Source: Thelonectria olida (lineage: Eukaryota; Ascomycota; Sordariomycetes; Hypocreales; Nectriaceae). Taken from it: 64,000 nucleotides of DNA. Both the position numbers and the translations under genes were made by a program. The stretch is from assembly GCA_020736575.1 (NCBI GenBank), contig JAGPYM010000004.1, positions 186,001 to 250,000 of the forward strand, written 5' to 3'. Under the pieces are notes generated by a model, which ran no database searches, was not told where the DNA came from, and saw only the letters and a list, made by a program, of their open reading frames with translations. Positions 9,272 to 20,254 of the stretch are shown here, in pieces; position 1 is the first letter of the stretch; every line of letters starts with the position of its first letter.

Positions 9272-11874
9272 ATGGCTGCTCTCGGCGAGGACCTGCTCAC
9301 CACGGTCAACAAGCTGCAGGATCTGGTCTTCAACACTATTGGCAGCGACTCGCTCGACCTTCCCCAGATTGTAGGATTGCCGTGTCTCTTAATTGGTTCT
9401 GTGCCGTTTTTCGCTCACACGCGTTTAGGTTGTCGTCGGTTCTCAGTCTGCTGGAAAGTCCTCGGTTCTGGAAAACATCGTCGGCCGAGATTTCCTACCA
9501 CGAGGAAGCGGCATCGTCACCCGCCGACCCCTGATTCTCCAGCTCATCAATGTGCCGGATGACGAGAGCGCCCCCGATCCCTTCAGCGACCCTTATCGAT
9601 CTCCCGATGCCGCCCGCCGGTCCGAATGGGCAGAATTCCACCATGTCCCCAATCGACGCTTCAACGACTTTTCTGATGTCAAGCGAGAGATCGAGAACGA
9701 GACGGCCCGAGTCGCCGGCAGCAACAAGGGAATCAACAGACAACCCATCAACCTGAAGATTTACTCTCCCCACGTTCTTAATCTGACGCTTGTTGATCTT
9801 CCGGGGTTGACAAAGGTATGATAATTCTTTGCGCCCACCGGCGTCATACATAAATAAGTTGAATAGCCCCACTGACCAACATTTTGTCTTCCAGGTCCCC
9901 ATCGGCGACCAACCCACCGATATCGAGAAGCAGACCCGAAACCTCATCTCTGAGTACATTGCGAAGCCCAACAGTATTGTCCTTGCCGTTTCTCCCGCGA
10001 ACGTCGACATCGTCAACTCAGAAGCCCTCAAACTCGCCCGCCATGTTGACCCTCTCGGCCGGAGGACCATCGGTGTTCTCACCAAGATTGACCTGATGGA
10101 CCACGGTACCAATGCTTTGGACATTCTCTCGGGTCGTGTTTACCCACTGAAGCTTGGCTTCATTGGCGTCGTCAACCGCTCGCAGCAGGATATCCAGGGT
10201 AACAAGCCCATGGAGGAGGCCCTCAAAGCCGAGGCCGAGTTCTTCAAGCACCACCCTGCCTATCGCAACATCTCGAACCGATGCGGCACCCAGTTTCTCG
10301 CCAAGACTCTCAACACTACCTTGATGGGTCACATTCGTGAGCGGTTGCCAGACATTAAGGCACGACTCAACACTCTCATGGGCCAGACCCAACAGGAGCT
10401 TGCTAGCTATGGCGACATGCACTTCAGTGGCAGGGAGCATCGTGGATCTCTCATCCTCCAGCAGATGACTCGCTTTGCCAACTCCTTCATCTCCTCCATT
10501 GACGGTACCTCTACTGAGATTTCCACCAAAGAGCTTTGCGGTGGCGCTCGCATCTACTACATCTTCAACTCTGTCTTTGGAAGCTCTCTCGATACCATTG
10601 ACCCTACATCTAACCTTTCCGCGTTGGACATCCGAACCGCCATCCGAAACTCAACTGGTCCCCGGCCTAGTCTCTTTGTCCCCGAGATGGCTTTTGACCT
10701 CTTGGTCAAGCCCCAGATCAAGATGCTGGAGATTCCCAGCCAACGCTGTGTTGAACTGGTGTATGAGGAGCTTATCAAGATTTGTCACACCTGCGGCTCT
10801 GCTGAACTGGCGCGCTATCCGAGGTTGCAAGCCAAGCTCATCGAGACGGTGTCAGACCTCCTCCGTGAGAGACTGGGACCTGCGTCCAACTATGTCGAGT
10901 CTCTCATCTCAATTCAGCGCGCCTACATCAACACCAACCACCCGAACTTTCTTGGCGCCGCTGCTGCCATGAGCAACGTAGTCAGCGCTAAGCAGGAGCG
11001 GGAACGGAAAAAGCTTATTCAGGACGAGCGCGAGCGCCGGGAGCAGCGACGGAAGAAGGAGGTTGAGGCCAACGGCGACGGCCCTGAGGGTGAGGATGGC
11101 GTGGCTGCTCCTGCTGAGAATCCAGAGGTTATCGCCATCCGAAACAAAGCCTCAAAGCCGCCCCGCAGCCTGTCCCCTGCTATCAGGGAAAACGGTGGCA
11201 GTTTGGCAGCAGCCATGAGCGCCTCTACTACTATGAATGGCATCCGATCAGCATCGCCAGCTAGACTTAACCAGCAAGGGCTCGGCGGTGCTCGGGATTC
11301 CTTCCTGAACTACTTCTTTGGCAAAGACGGTACCACTATCGGCGGCTCCCTGCCCAGCCCTAGCGGCATCAATGGGCGACATGTAAGAGAGCACTCTGAG
11401 ACTGGCTTCCCAGTTGTCCGTCGTGAGCAGGACCTTCCTCTCCGACCATCTACTGCTCATGATGAAGAGTATGAGAGCACACGGAAGAGCTACGGCCTGG
11501 CTTCCCACCTCGTAAGTGAAGCCATGTGTGCCCTCATTCATAGACAATCGCTAACCGGACAGGGCGAATCGAACGAACCTGCCATGACCGAACGTGAGGC
11601 CATGGAGACGGAGCTGATCAGGGCCCTGATCTCATCGTACTTCAATATCGTGCGTGAGTCCATTGCCGACCAAGTCCCCAAGGCCGTCATGCACTTGCTC
11701 GTGAACCACTGCAAGGATGTCGTCCAGAACCGACTGGTGAGCGAGCTCTACAAGGAGAGTCTCTTTGAGGAGCTCCTATACGAGGACGACGGCATCAAGA
11801 AGGAGCGCGAGAAGTGCGAGCGTCTCCTCCAGACCTACCGGGAAGCGGCCAAGATCATTGGCGAGGTGCTGTAG
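9272..11874 (+). CDS. VPS1: Vps1, dynamin-like GTPase
   Basis: Dynamin-related GTPase acting in endosome/vacuole trafficking and in peroxisome fission. Exons 9272..9370, 9429..9815, 9895..11511 and 11563..11874 give 804 residues. The start is [20 protein letters not shown]. GTPase motifs are in place: P-loop GSQSAGKS at residues 37-44 (formed across intron 1), DLPG at about 156-159 and TKID at about 225-228. A dynamin middle domain follows ([12 protein letters not shown] region). The GTPase effector domain occupies the last ~100 residues ([20 protein letters not shown]). A Ser/Pro/charged segment of roughly residues 535-690 separates them. The protein is about 100 residues longer than yeast Vps1 (704 aa, from memory), mostly in that linker. 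The last intron lies between linker and effector domain. It is convergent with the F-box gene. Confidence 0.95.
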
Positions 11875-12332
11875 AGATGATTTCCCTAAACAACACGGAG
11901 AACGAATGCAGTAATGAGCAACAACTGGGCGTCTAGACACAGGAGCAGCGGAGCATGACGGGAGCATCATACAAACCCGATGGCAATTTGCAGGGCGGCT
12001 TGCAAAAACATGTTTTTGATGGAGACACTGCTCATTGGGAAGGGGGAGGTTTGTTGTAAACTTGATCACTTTTTTTGTACATCACACCACCATCGACATT
12101 CGGGGATTTTTGCCAGTCAGCTACCGGGCGTCTGCGAAAAAGAAGAGGAGGGTTTTGTTACGGGAGGAAGGCTTGTATGTAAAACACAACGAACTCGGCT
12201 CGTCATCCTCATTATTATAAGAATACACTGTACTACTCTTGTTCAATTTATATATTTTTTTGAGGAACAAGTATTTGCGGATACATGGTGAAGTTGTTAA
12301 GTGTGCTGCTATGTTAAAGTATTGCTAGACAT
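11875..12332. other. Convergent 3' flanks of VPS1 and the F-box gene
   Basis: 458 bp with T-rich 3'-UTR-like sequence around 12060-12280. No supported gene. Confidence 0.55.
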
Positions 12333-15300
12333 CTACCGCCTGCTCTGATCCTCCCTTGGTCCTCCTGTCGCTGGGTATCGAGGATCATACTCCCCATATT
12401 CTCCCTTGATGCTCGACCGTGCCTCCGCTCGTGACGCCGAACGTCCATCAACCCCATGTTCGACGGGCCTTCTAGGACAGTCATCTCGGATAGTGCTGTA
12501 GGACAGATGTGCTTCTGATTCTCTTGGCTCATACCCCCTTTCGTACTCATAGTATTCCAGCTCTTCTCGATGAATAGGGCGTTTGACATAGTAATCTCCC
12601 ATGGGGTCATGAACCCTGACCAACTCTGACGTATCAACAGGCGGTCTTGATGGACGATGAGGGTCGTCGTAGTACACTCTATGTACTAGGCGCTCTGGTT
12701 CGTGTCGGTAGCTTTGCGGTTCGTATCTTGGCCTCAGGTCTTCGTCGTGGTAGACTCTTGGGGGATAGGCGTCGTATCGGGGAGATGGTGGTCGGTCGTG
12801 TGCGTCAGGCACCATGTCATCTTGGTAGACGACCCTAGCGGTTCTGGACCGTGCTTCTATAGGTCTAAAAGCTCGCCTCACTTCCCGGCCTGAGGAATCG
12901 AGGTAGATGACTTCATCATGTTCTCTTTGAAAATGCGGCGGACGAACATAGGGGATATTGAACCTGTCATCTGTGGGACGAGTTGCTAGGCGCTCATGAT
13001 ATGACCCCGACGATCGTCTAATTCGACGAACTTCCTCTTCCCATCTTCTACTAGGCCCCAGGTCCTCCTCGCGTGGGGGGTACCGGGATACATATCGGTG
13101 CGGTTCGACATCACGGTAGTCTTGTGATCGACCGTCACGAACTTCAGACAAGGGGTAGTCTTGTGGAGAACGAGGACGCGCAAAGCTCTCCGGCCCATGA
13201 CCAGCCGGTCGGCTCCTTTGTTCGTGTGACATGGTTGCATCACGGTGTCGATCAAATAGAGGAGACTGTCGGCCTGGCTCGACAGGCAATCGGCCGTTCA
13301 CCTTGCCAATAGGAGGATCCAGACGTTTGTAGACTTCACTAGCAGGCTTCAAAACTGGTACCATATTTGGCGGCTCTGGACTGTATGTTGGAGACTGAGA
13401 TGGAGCCTGATGTCTAGGAGTTTTTACCCCTCGAACATTGCCAGGCTGTGGAAGTCGAATCCCTTCAGTTGTTGAAAGGGTATCCTCAGCTCGCGGTACT
13501 TCTGGTTTCTTTTGATCATCACCGAAGGGGCTGGGCTGACTTAAACGACGATCGTCTAATCCGAGCGGTGCTCCGCCCGCAGGCGAGTCGATACGTGTTG
13601 ACCATGACTGCTGACCTGTTGGATGGTAGTCGATTTGCTCTACAAAGGCCCACGGTAGAGCATCTGCGACTAAAGCACATGCAGGTGGAATGTCTCCTAG
13701 AATCTTTTTTAGATTTCGAAGTAAAGACATTTCAGGCAGTGAGATCATGTCGATCCGCCAGTCCAATGGAGCAAGGCCCTGAGATCGTCGGTCTTCGACG
13801 TGGTGCTTGTAGAAGTGATTGCATAGTTGCGGGAGGGAAAAGTCAGTCCTCTCATAAACATTATGACCCATGGAACAAGTCTTGCAAGCCAAGCCAGGGG
13901 TGCTTCGTATAGGACGCATGTCTTTGTGATTTGAAAGCCCATCAATGAACATGGGTAAAGACGCAGCTTCTCCAAAGTCATCTTGAAATGTCTTCGCAAT
14001 GCGATGAACAACCACACAAGCTTTGACAGAAGGAGGAAGATCGCTGACTCCTTCGATCAAATTCCACGTCTCTCGGGCTACCCTGATCATTGTCTCAAGA
14101 CGAAGGTTGTATTTGACAGATGGGTCAACTGGCGGCTGATTGTTGTAGAACCCTGGATGGTCTGGCTGTGAAGTATAGCTGTACCCGTAAGGTACTGGAT
14201 TCAGCTGCCCGCCGTAGCCAGCAGGTGGTGCCTGGTAGTAAGCTGGAACACCATACACGGGCATGGACGGGTAGGAAGGGTAGCCCGGATCCTGCACTGA
14301 GTAGCCTTGCGAGACAGGAGCACCAAAGGCGGGTGCATTTGGGTCAAGAGAATGAGGTGCCGAAAACGGGAGACCGGGCTGAATAGGAGACGGAGCTCCA
14401 AAGCCCTGTGTCGGGTATCCCGTGGACGATGACCCAAGGGGGTATGCTGGATAACTGGGGTAAGGCTGAGGCCCAGTGGAAGTGGTCGGCGTGCTGGAAG
14501 GCTGGTTAGGCTGGGTTCGACCATCTGGCCTGAAAGGAGGCACTTCAGGCCATTCCGCTCTCCAACATACAACAACGTTGCCATTACTCAAGGCAGTTGT
14601 GTGCTTAGCAGCATAATGCTGAATGATGGATTCCAAGCCGTAATATTTTGAATTCCCGTCACAGCCGTTGCAGAGAAACAGGTCGGTTCGGTACTTCTCT
14701 GTAAGAGGCTTTATCTTGACATCGAAAATCCATTTCATGTTCTCCAAAGTCAGCTTCTGGGTCCAGGGCCCTTCTGGCGAGTCCTCGGTGACTTTCAAGC
14801 CAGCTGCGGCTGCCATTGTTGCTTTCTTGGCCACCTCGACATAGAATTTCTTGCGAACGTATGTGAGAACATCAGCTGCGAATCGAGGGCCACTCTTCTT
14901 TCCAACCTTGTCGCCATTGTCCCAATTCACTCGGATAATCTCATCGGCAAATTCAGATATCCGGCCGCGAAGGGGACCTTGAGCCTCGTCCCAATCCTGA
15001 TCAGTGACCGTTCGGGTTGCCTTGGGGGCTGAAGTCGCCTGCTCTTGGGTTGCTGAATTCTCTTCAACAGCTTGCGCCTTCACCTTTAGTTCTTTCTCCT
15101 TCGACTCAGCTTCCCCCCTCGGAGCAATGAGCCGTGGCTTTAGGAGTTCCCAAGCATCGTCATCGAGAGGAGTGGTGATCTGCAAAGCCGCCTGAAAAGA
15201 AGGGATGTGGGCAAGGACACCGGGAGTAAGAGGAGGGTCAAGTAACAATGCGCGAAGCTCGATCTCGGCGCGTCGCTTGCTCTTGAGCTCGGCGACTTGT

Positions 15301-16904
15301 TGCCTCGTTTTCCTTTGCAACCGGCGCGATTGGTGGCTATTAGCATCGGCATTAACGGTCGAGCCTGGGATTTCAGCTTGTTTCACAGCCTGCTGTTGAT
15401 GCTCCAGGGAATTGTCTGTTTTGGGAAACCTCTCTCCCCGTGGACCAGTAGGTACCGTGTCAGTGTGTGCCGAAACTGGCTCTTGATGATTGAAAGGCTT
15501 CTGGCTCCGGGACAACCTCTCAGCTTTGGGGCCTGTAGGGATTCTGGCGAATGGTTCTAAATCCTGTTGTTGTTTGTCCGAGGGGCTCTGGTCTTGCAAC
15601 GATCTCTCGGCTCTAGGACCTGTTGGAATTCTTGGACCTATTGGGGGGGCTTGGGTGCCAGCAAGAGCTTTGGGCCCAGTAGGGGCTCTCAGTGTGACGG
15701 GAGATTGAGGGCCAGAAGGGACTTGAGGGGACAAAGGCCCAGACGCCGCCATCTGGACTCTCTGAGGGTGCAGAGAACCCAAGTCTGGATTTGTCCTCAT
15801 CAAGTGGACTCCTGAATCCATATCCCATTTTTCCCAATGAGCTACATTGAACATCGCCTTCTTACCGCGATTCCCAAGACCCTTGACCCATTCCTCAGCT
15901 GCTCCAGGGCTAAGCGACATTGCAGATTCATATTCAAACTTGAGCTCCTCCATCTGGCCGGACCAGAAAGCTGGAGACGTCGAAAGTTCCCCATTTGCAC
16001 CCTTCGGGACGTAATGCCCATCTTCAGTGATGTATGCCTTTAGAAATCCTGGGACGAGGGCGTTGGGAATGGGATATGACAAAATGTCGGCTTCCTGTGG
16101 CAATGATGAGATGTGTGTAGTCGACCACCTAACATGCAGCAAGTCACATACCTTGACACTTTTACTGAGTAGACAACTTCCGCAGAGAGCAACACCAAAG
16201 GGGAAAACAGGGTAGACGCCCTTGGCGCCGGGTCCACGATAGCGCTTGTCAGTGGAATTAAACGACTCTAGGTCACCCTTGCGGCCGCAGATTTGACACG
16301 ACCGCGAGCATACAAGGCGCCACATGTCGAGCTCTGTCTTTCCCTTAAGAGGTGACGGGATGCGGGACATGAAACGCAGCCTTGATTGGCGCCATATCGC
16401 GTTCGGCTGCAAGGGTTTGACGATACACTTCGAGGCGGAGCGACGAGAGGGAACATCGACAGAGGGATCAGAATAAAGAAATGCATGGAAGAGTTTGTTG
16501 AGGCTCAACAAACGACCCAGAGCTTTCGGGGGGACAAGGGTGAGGATGCGCTGCCAAATCTCCGCTGGGAGCTGTTTGGACCTGTCCATAACCACTACAG
16601 AGCCTAGAGTCTCTCTTGAGCCTCTAGACCCGTCCTCGTCCAACCTCGCTCTTTTCGCATGTGCAGGCTGATGAGAGTCTGCAGGGTCTGACGACGACTT
16701 GCGCTTCTGGGCTGAGGAGCCATCGGGCGGCAACGTCTCGACGGGGCGAGTTGAATTCAGCTTGTGCACGGCATGGTCGACGGGCTCGGCGATATTAGTG
16801 TAGTCGGCAGGGGGACTGTACGCGTCGTCATCGGCCTGTTCATCGAAGGTGAGCATGGCACCATTGCCAGATGCTTCTGGATCCTCGGAGCTGGCGGAAG
16901 ACAT
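12333..16904 (-). CDS. Large F-box protein of unknown function
   Basis: About 1504 residues, with one probable intron at 16095..16151 (57 bp, AAG|GTATGT...CCACAG|GAA). The intron is in frame and stop-free, so retention would add 19 residues. The start is MSSASSEDPEASG; the frame is open for 14 more codons but has no other ATG. An F-box-like helix pair (LPAEIWQRILTLVPPKALGR) lies near residues 112-155. A Cys-containing segment follows (CSRSCQICGRKGDLESF, then CGSCLLSKSV) that could bind zinc. Next comes a region of degenerate PTGP(K/R)-x-ER repeats. A second conserved-looking domain (TEKYRTDLFLCNGCDG... IIQHYAAKHTT) also has a zinc-finger look. The Pro/Tyr/Gly-rich middle and the Arg/Tyr/Asp-rich C-terminus look disordered. 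F-box proteins usually link substrates to SCF ubiquitin ligases. The substrate here is unknown and the role is inferred from one motif. Confidence 0.8.
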   Translation of the reverse strand: MSSASSEDPEASGNGAMLTFDEQADDDAYSPPADYTNIAEPVDHAVHKLNSTRPVETLPPDGSSAQKRKSSSDPADSHQPAHAKRARLDEDGSRGSRETLGSVVVMDRSKQLPAEIWQRILTLVPPKALGRLLSLNKLFHAFLYSDPSVDVPSRRSASKCIVKPLQPNAIWRQSRLRFMSRIPSPLKGKTELDMWRLVCSRSCQICGRKGDLESFNSTDKRYRGPGAKGVYPVFPFGVALCGSCLLSKSVKVCDLLHVRWSTTHISSLPQEADILSYPIPNALVPGFLKAYITEDGHYVPKGANGELSTSPAFWSGQMEELKFEYESAMSLSPGAAEEWVKGLGNRGKKAMFNVAHWEKWDMDSGVHLMRTNPDLGSLHPQRVQMAASGPLSPQVPSGPQSPVTLRAPTGPKALAGTQAPPIGPRIPTGPRAERSLQDQSPSDKQQQDLEPFARIPTGPKAERLSRSQKPFNHQEPVSAHTDTVPTGPRGERFPKTDNSLEHQQQAVKQAEIPGSTVNADANSHQSRRLQRKTRQQVAELKSKRRAEIELRALLLDPPLTPGVLAHIPSFQAALQITTPLDDDAWELLKPRLIAPRGEAESKEKELKVKAQAVEENSATQEQATSAPKATRTVTDQDWDEAQGPLRGRISEFADEIIRVNWDNGDKVGKKSGPRFAADVLTYVRKKFYVEVAKKATMAAAAGLKVTEDSPEGPWTQKLTLENMKWIFDVKIKPLTEKYRTDLFLCNGCDGNSKYYGLESIIQHYAAKHTTALSNGNVVVCWRAEWPEVPPFRPDGRTQPNQPSSTPTTSTGPQPYPSYPAYPLGSSSTGYPTQGFGAPSPIQPGLPFSAPHSLDPNAPAFGAPVSQGYSVQDPGYPSYPSMPVYGVPAYYQAPPAGYGGQLNPVPYGYSYTSQPDHPGFYNNQPPVDPSVKYNLRLETMIRVARETWNLIEGVSDLPPSVKACVVVHRIAKTFQDDFGEAASLPMFIDGLSNHKDMRPIRSTPGLACKTCSMGHNVYERTDFSLPQLCNHFYKHHVEDRRSQGLAPLDWRIDMISLPEMSLLRNLKKILGDIPPACALVADALPWAFVEQIDYHPTGQQSWSTRIDSPAGGAPLGLDDRRLSQPSPFGDDQKKPEVPRAEDTLSTTEGIRLPQPGNVRGVKTPRHQAPSQSPTYSPEPPNMVPVLKPASEVYKRLDPPIGKVNGRLPVEPGRQSPLFDRHRDATMSHEQRSRPAGHGPESFARPRSPQDYPLSEVRDGRSQDYRDVEPHRYVSRYPPREEDLGPSRRWEEEVRRIRRSSGSYHERLATRPTDDRFNIPYVRPPHFQREHDEVIYLDSSGREVRRAFRPIEARSRTARVVYQDDMVPDAHDRPPSPRYDAYPPRVYHDEDLRPRYEPQSYRHEPERLVHRVYYDDPHRPSRPPVDTSELVRVHDPMGDYYVKRPIHREELEYYEYERGYEPRESEAHLSYSTIRDDCPRRPVEHGVDGRSASRAEARSSIKGEYGEYDPRYPATGGPREDQSRR

Positions 16905-17519
16905 TGCCTCACAGCAATAAGCAAGGTGGCGAAACTGGGAAGCCAAGGCGGGATGTAAAGGAGAAGAAATGATCAGGCTGCAAGCATGCGAGAGGGAAGA
17001 TAGATAACACTTGTCAGCTGCGTTGGAAAGTGGAAGGATGGCAAGAACAGCGGTCGGTCAATCTCTAAACTTAGGGAGGGGAATATGACACCGCCCCTAA
17101 ATCTCATTGATGAGTGTCCATTTGCTTCTCTTCTTTTCCGACAGTGTTGACTGCGAATGTCGATGAGATGAAGATGCGCGATTGGGCATGGATGGATGAA
17201 AATTGCGTCGGCTGTAATGATTGCGTGCATTGGTTTTCTGACGTAAGCAGCCAGTTGTCGCGCAGCTTCAACACCCCTTATCAAACAAATACCCAACAAG
17301 CCGCATGCAATACCAGAGAAAACCACAGTATGTATAGCAGGAGACTGTAGGTGACTACAAGCATGTCGCGGATATTACAAAAGCAATTTTCAGTGGTTGA
17401 GTGGAATAATGTGCTGAGGATTTTCCTTCTCTGTTACGCCAACTTTTCATCATCACAACATGAGCCAACCTGGGCCAACATCCATAGATCCCAGCATAAT
17501 CGTACATCATTTTCCATCA
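16905..17519. other. Intergenic: F-box gene upstream region and Zn2Cys6 gene 3' flank
   Basis: 615 bp between tandem minus-strand genes. It should hold the F-box gene promoter (left part) and the 3' UTR of the Zn2Cys6 gene (right part). No supported coding or RNA gene. Confidence 0.5.
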
Positions 17520-20254
17520 CTACATGTTCATACTGCCACTGCCGCTTGCCGAGCCTCCCCCTTGTCCTCCTCCCGAGCCTCGCGCACTTCCACTACCTGT
17601 TCGCCCAGGTCCACCCCCTGTAGAACTCTGGTCTGGAGAAGGTTGGCCGTCTCCCGAACCATAGATTTGGAAGCTCTGGTCAGCTCCCCAGTTGGCCATC
17701 TGCGTGTAACTCTCAAAGGCATTCTGCAAAGTATTAGTTGGAGTTAATTCATTCCACATGGTTTCAGTCTCACCCAGTCAAAGTTCGTGTTCAAGTCGAC
17801 CCCAACAGAACTGCTTCCCATGTTCGTAAACATGGAGGAGAATGGAGACGCGGGACCAGGAGCGCCTCCAAATCCTTCCGTCTGCATATCTACACCCTCG
17901 GTAGGAACCGTGAGGCCAAAGTCCATTCCCATGAATGGAGCAGTCGCAGGTGCTGAGAAGGGATCCATTCCCACGCTGAAATCAGTCATGCCGCCAAGGG
18001 GAGAAACGAGACTGGAATTCATGGGCGAAGGGTCAATGCCCATGTTTGAGGGCGTCAGATCCTGCATGGGGTCTGGCTGGGGGGTTTGTGCCGAGTCAGT
18101 GCTTTGTCCGGGGCTTTGAATCTTCGACAGCATGAGGTCAATAATCTTCGTGGCCTTGTAGGCTTCCATGGACGTGTCCGCAAGCGTTTTCCATATCTCC
18201 TTGGCATTCTCCAGGCCACCAATCATTCTTGAACGCTGTTCTGCCGTCCAGAGGAAAGCTCCATCGTGTTCGGGTCTGTTCGGATCCTGCGATCCTATAT
18301 TGTCGAAATGAAGGTCCAGGATGACCAGCATTGCGGGCAATATGAAGTCCTTGGTTGCGATGGACTTGACGTACCAATGCACCGACCTCAACCTCCCGGT
18401 GGGTTGAGACTCGTTGTGAAGAACGGCAAGATGGTCAAGAGCATTCAAAGATGCTTCGATCGCGCTTCGTCGAGAGTGTGCGTATCTCGGACTCTGCCTT
18501 GCCCTCGGAAGGTACTTGCGGTGTAGTAGGCAGAGAATCTTCTGGTATAGGATGTCCACGTTAAAGCGAGCAATAATCAGTGTCACAGGATCGTGCGAGC
18601 CTTCCAAGTGCGTCAGCTTGAGGTGTGGTGGAAGCTCCTGCATCACCTGGCGGAGCTTGGCGTCAAATCGAATAATCTCATCGTAAGAGACATGCTTTCC
18701 CACTTGATTTGTGGCTTGGAGGATGTTCCCTAGCTCATTACAAAGCCTTGCCTTGGCAATCATGTAGGCGATTGGTGTTGGCTCTGTGGGAGGTCGAGAA
18801 GGGGGCAGTGTTTTGATGCCAGGGTGAAATTCGTCGTCAAAGATGTTGTTGGGGAGTTGGGTGTCACAATCGTGCTCATATATCATGCTGGGGAGTGACA
18901 CTTGGTGCGAAAATATGACATCCGACATTCGAACCAGAGCCCACGTTCGCCTTCTCATCTCTGCTTGGAAGGGTGTGAGTGATGGGAACCATTTTGCGTC
19001 TCGGTGGTAACCCATTCGGAATGCAATGCGTGTGATCAAAGACACGATCAACCACAGTCCCAGATCGGCGTCCCAACGAGATGAATATTCTCCGAAGACG
19101 TAGAGAATCATGGTCTCGACAGTGTACTCGACTGGCTTGGTGTAGTCGGATTTGATGAGACACTGGACGGTACGCAGTCGATATTCGGCGGCCAACTCCA
19201 GCGTCCGACCCTTCCATTCAGGCGGCTCATCGCCAACCTTGTGATAGCTCAGCATGGCGAGACAGAGAATCGAGTACAACAAGCCCAACCACATGACAGG
19301 TGTTTTCGAAGGATCCTGCCAGTGATTTCGCAGCTGCTGCTGGAAAGTCGGTCCATGGATAATGTTGACCGCATTGTCCATGGAATTGAAATAACGACCA
19401 CAGAGTGTCAGAACGGCCGATTTTGGTGGTAATTCGGCTCGAAGTTCAAGCTCAGAGGCGGGAATAGCCCCCAACAGAAGGGTAGGCCCTTCTCTCGCAG
19501 CCATGGGCTTTGACGATCTGACCCTCTCATAGCTCGATTCCAGCTCCTTTTTATGAGAATTCCAGTAGTTCTTCACTTCGGAGATATCCGCCAAGATCGA
19601 GTGCCAATGTTCCTGTCCAATATATAGGGACTTGCCCTTGTCAGTATCTACCTTCAAAAAACCCAAGGAGGCAGCCAAGCCCTCTTCGGCGTCGCTTTCT
19701 TCTTCGTCTTCGACCATGGCAGCTTCGTCGTTTCGGCCGGCCTTTGCTGACGAGCCACTATCGGTTGCCGATTGCGTCGTGGACTCTGCTGAAGCAGCTG
19801 CGGCGGCTGCAGACGTCGAAGCGTCTATATTCGCGCCTCCATGCATCAAGGATAAAACTAGGCCTTCTAAACGGTCAATACGATTCTGCATGTCATCGGG
19901 ACTCGAGTCTCCTTGACTTTGATTCTTCTTGCGAGAAACTGGAGTAGCGTACGAGCAGGAAGTAGTTCCCATGCCTTCCCGCTTCGTACAGTTACTGCAA
20001 GGTTGATTCCTATCACATTTTCTGTCATGGATTAGTCAAATCTCATAGTATACTTAGTTGCGTTTTCTCAGGCTTACAATCTATAGACCCGGTCAGCACG
20101 GCCAAGGTGAGGGGGCGTTAAGTTGTACATACTTCCTCGTCCTGCATGGATAGCAGCTGAGCGGGACGCGATTCCTCTTCCTCACGACGCGGAACTGTTC
20201 CTCAGGGGAGCGGCCGCCCTGGGAGGAGTTCGTCGAAGGTGGGGTAGGACTCAT
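17520..20254 (-). CDS. Zn2Cys6 transcription factor with fungal-specific regulatory domain; contains a 3-nt micro-exon
   Basis: Fungal binuclear zinc-cluster regulator, 858 residues. Exons: 20133..20254, 20078..20080 (ATT only), 17774..20021 and 17520..17723. Introns are 52, 56 and 50 bp. The zinc cluster is assembled over three exons: SCYPCRTRK + L + KCDRNQPCSNCTKREG. Skipping the micro-exon would delete Leu and change the conserved C-X6-C spacing to C-X5-C. A heptad-like segment follows (DDMQNRIDRLEGLVLSLM, about residues 80-97), then an acidic/Ser/Ala stretch. The middle-homology (Fungal_trans type) region contains CGRYFNSMDNAVNIIHGPTF, FGEYSSRWDADLGLWL and RRRTWALVRMSDV. The C-terminus is Met/Pro/Gly-rich and may be an activation region. 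The target pathway cannot be told; no metabolic cluster is adjacent. Confidence 0.88.
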
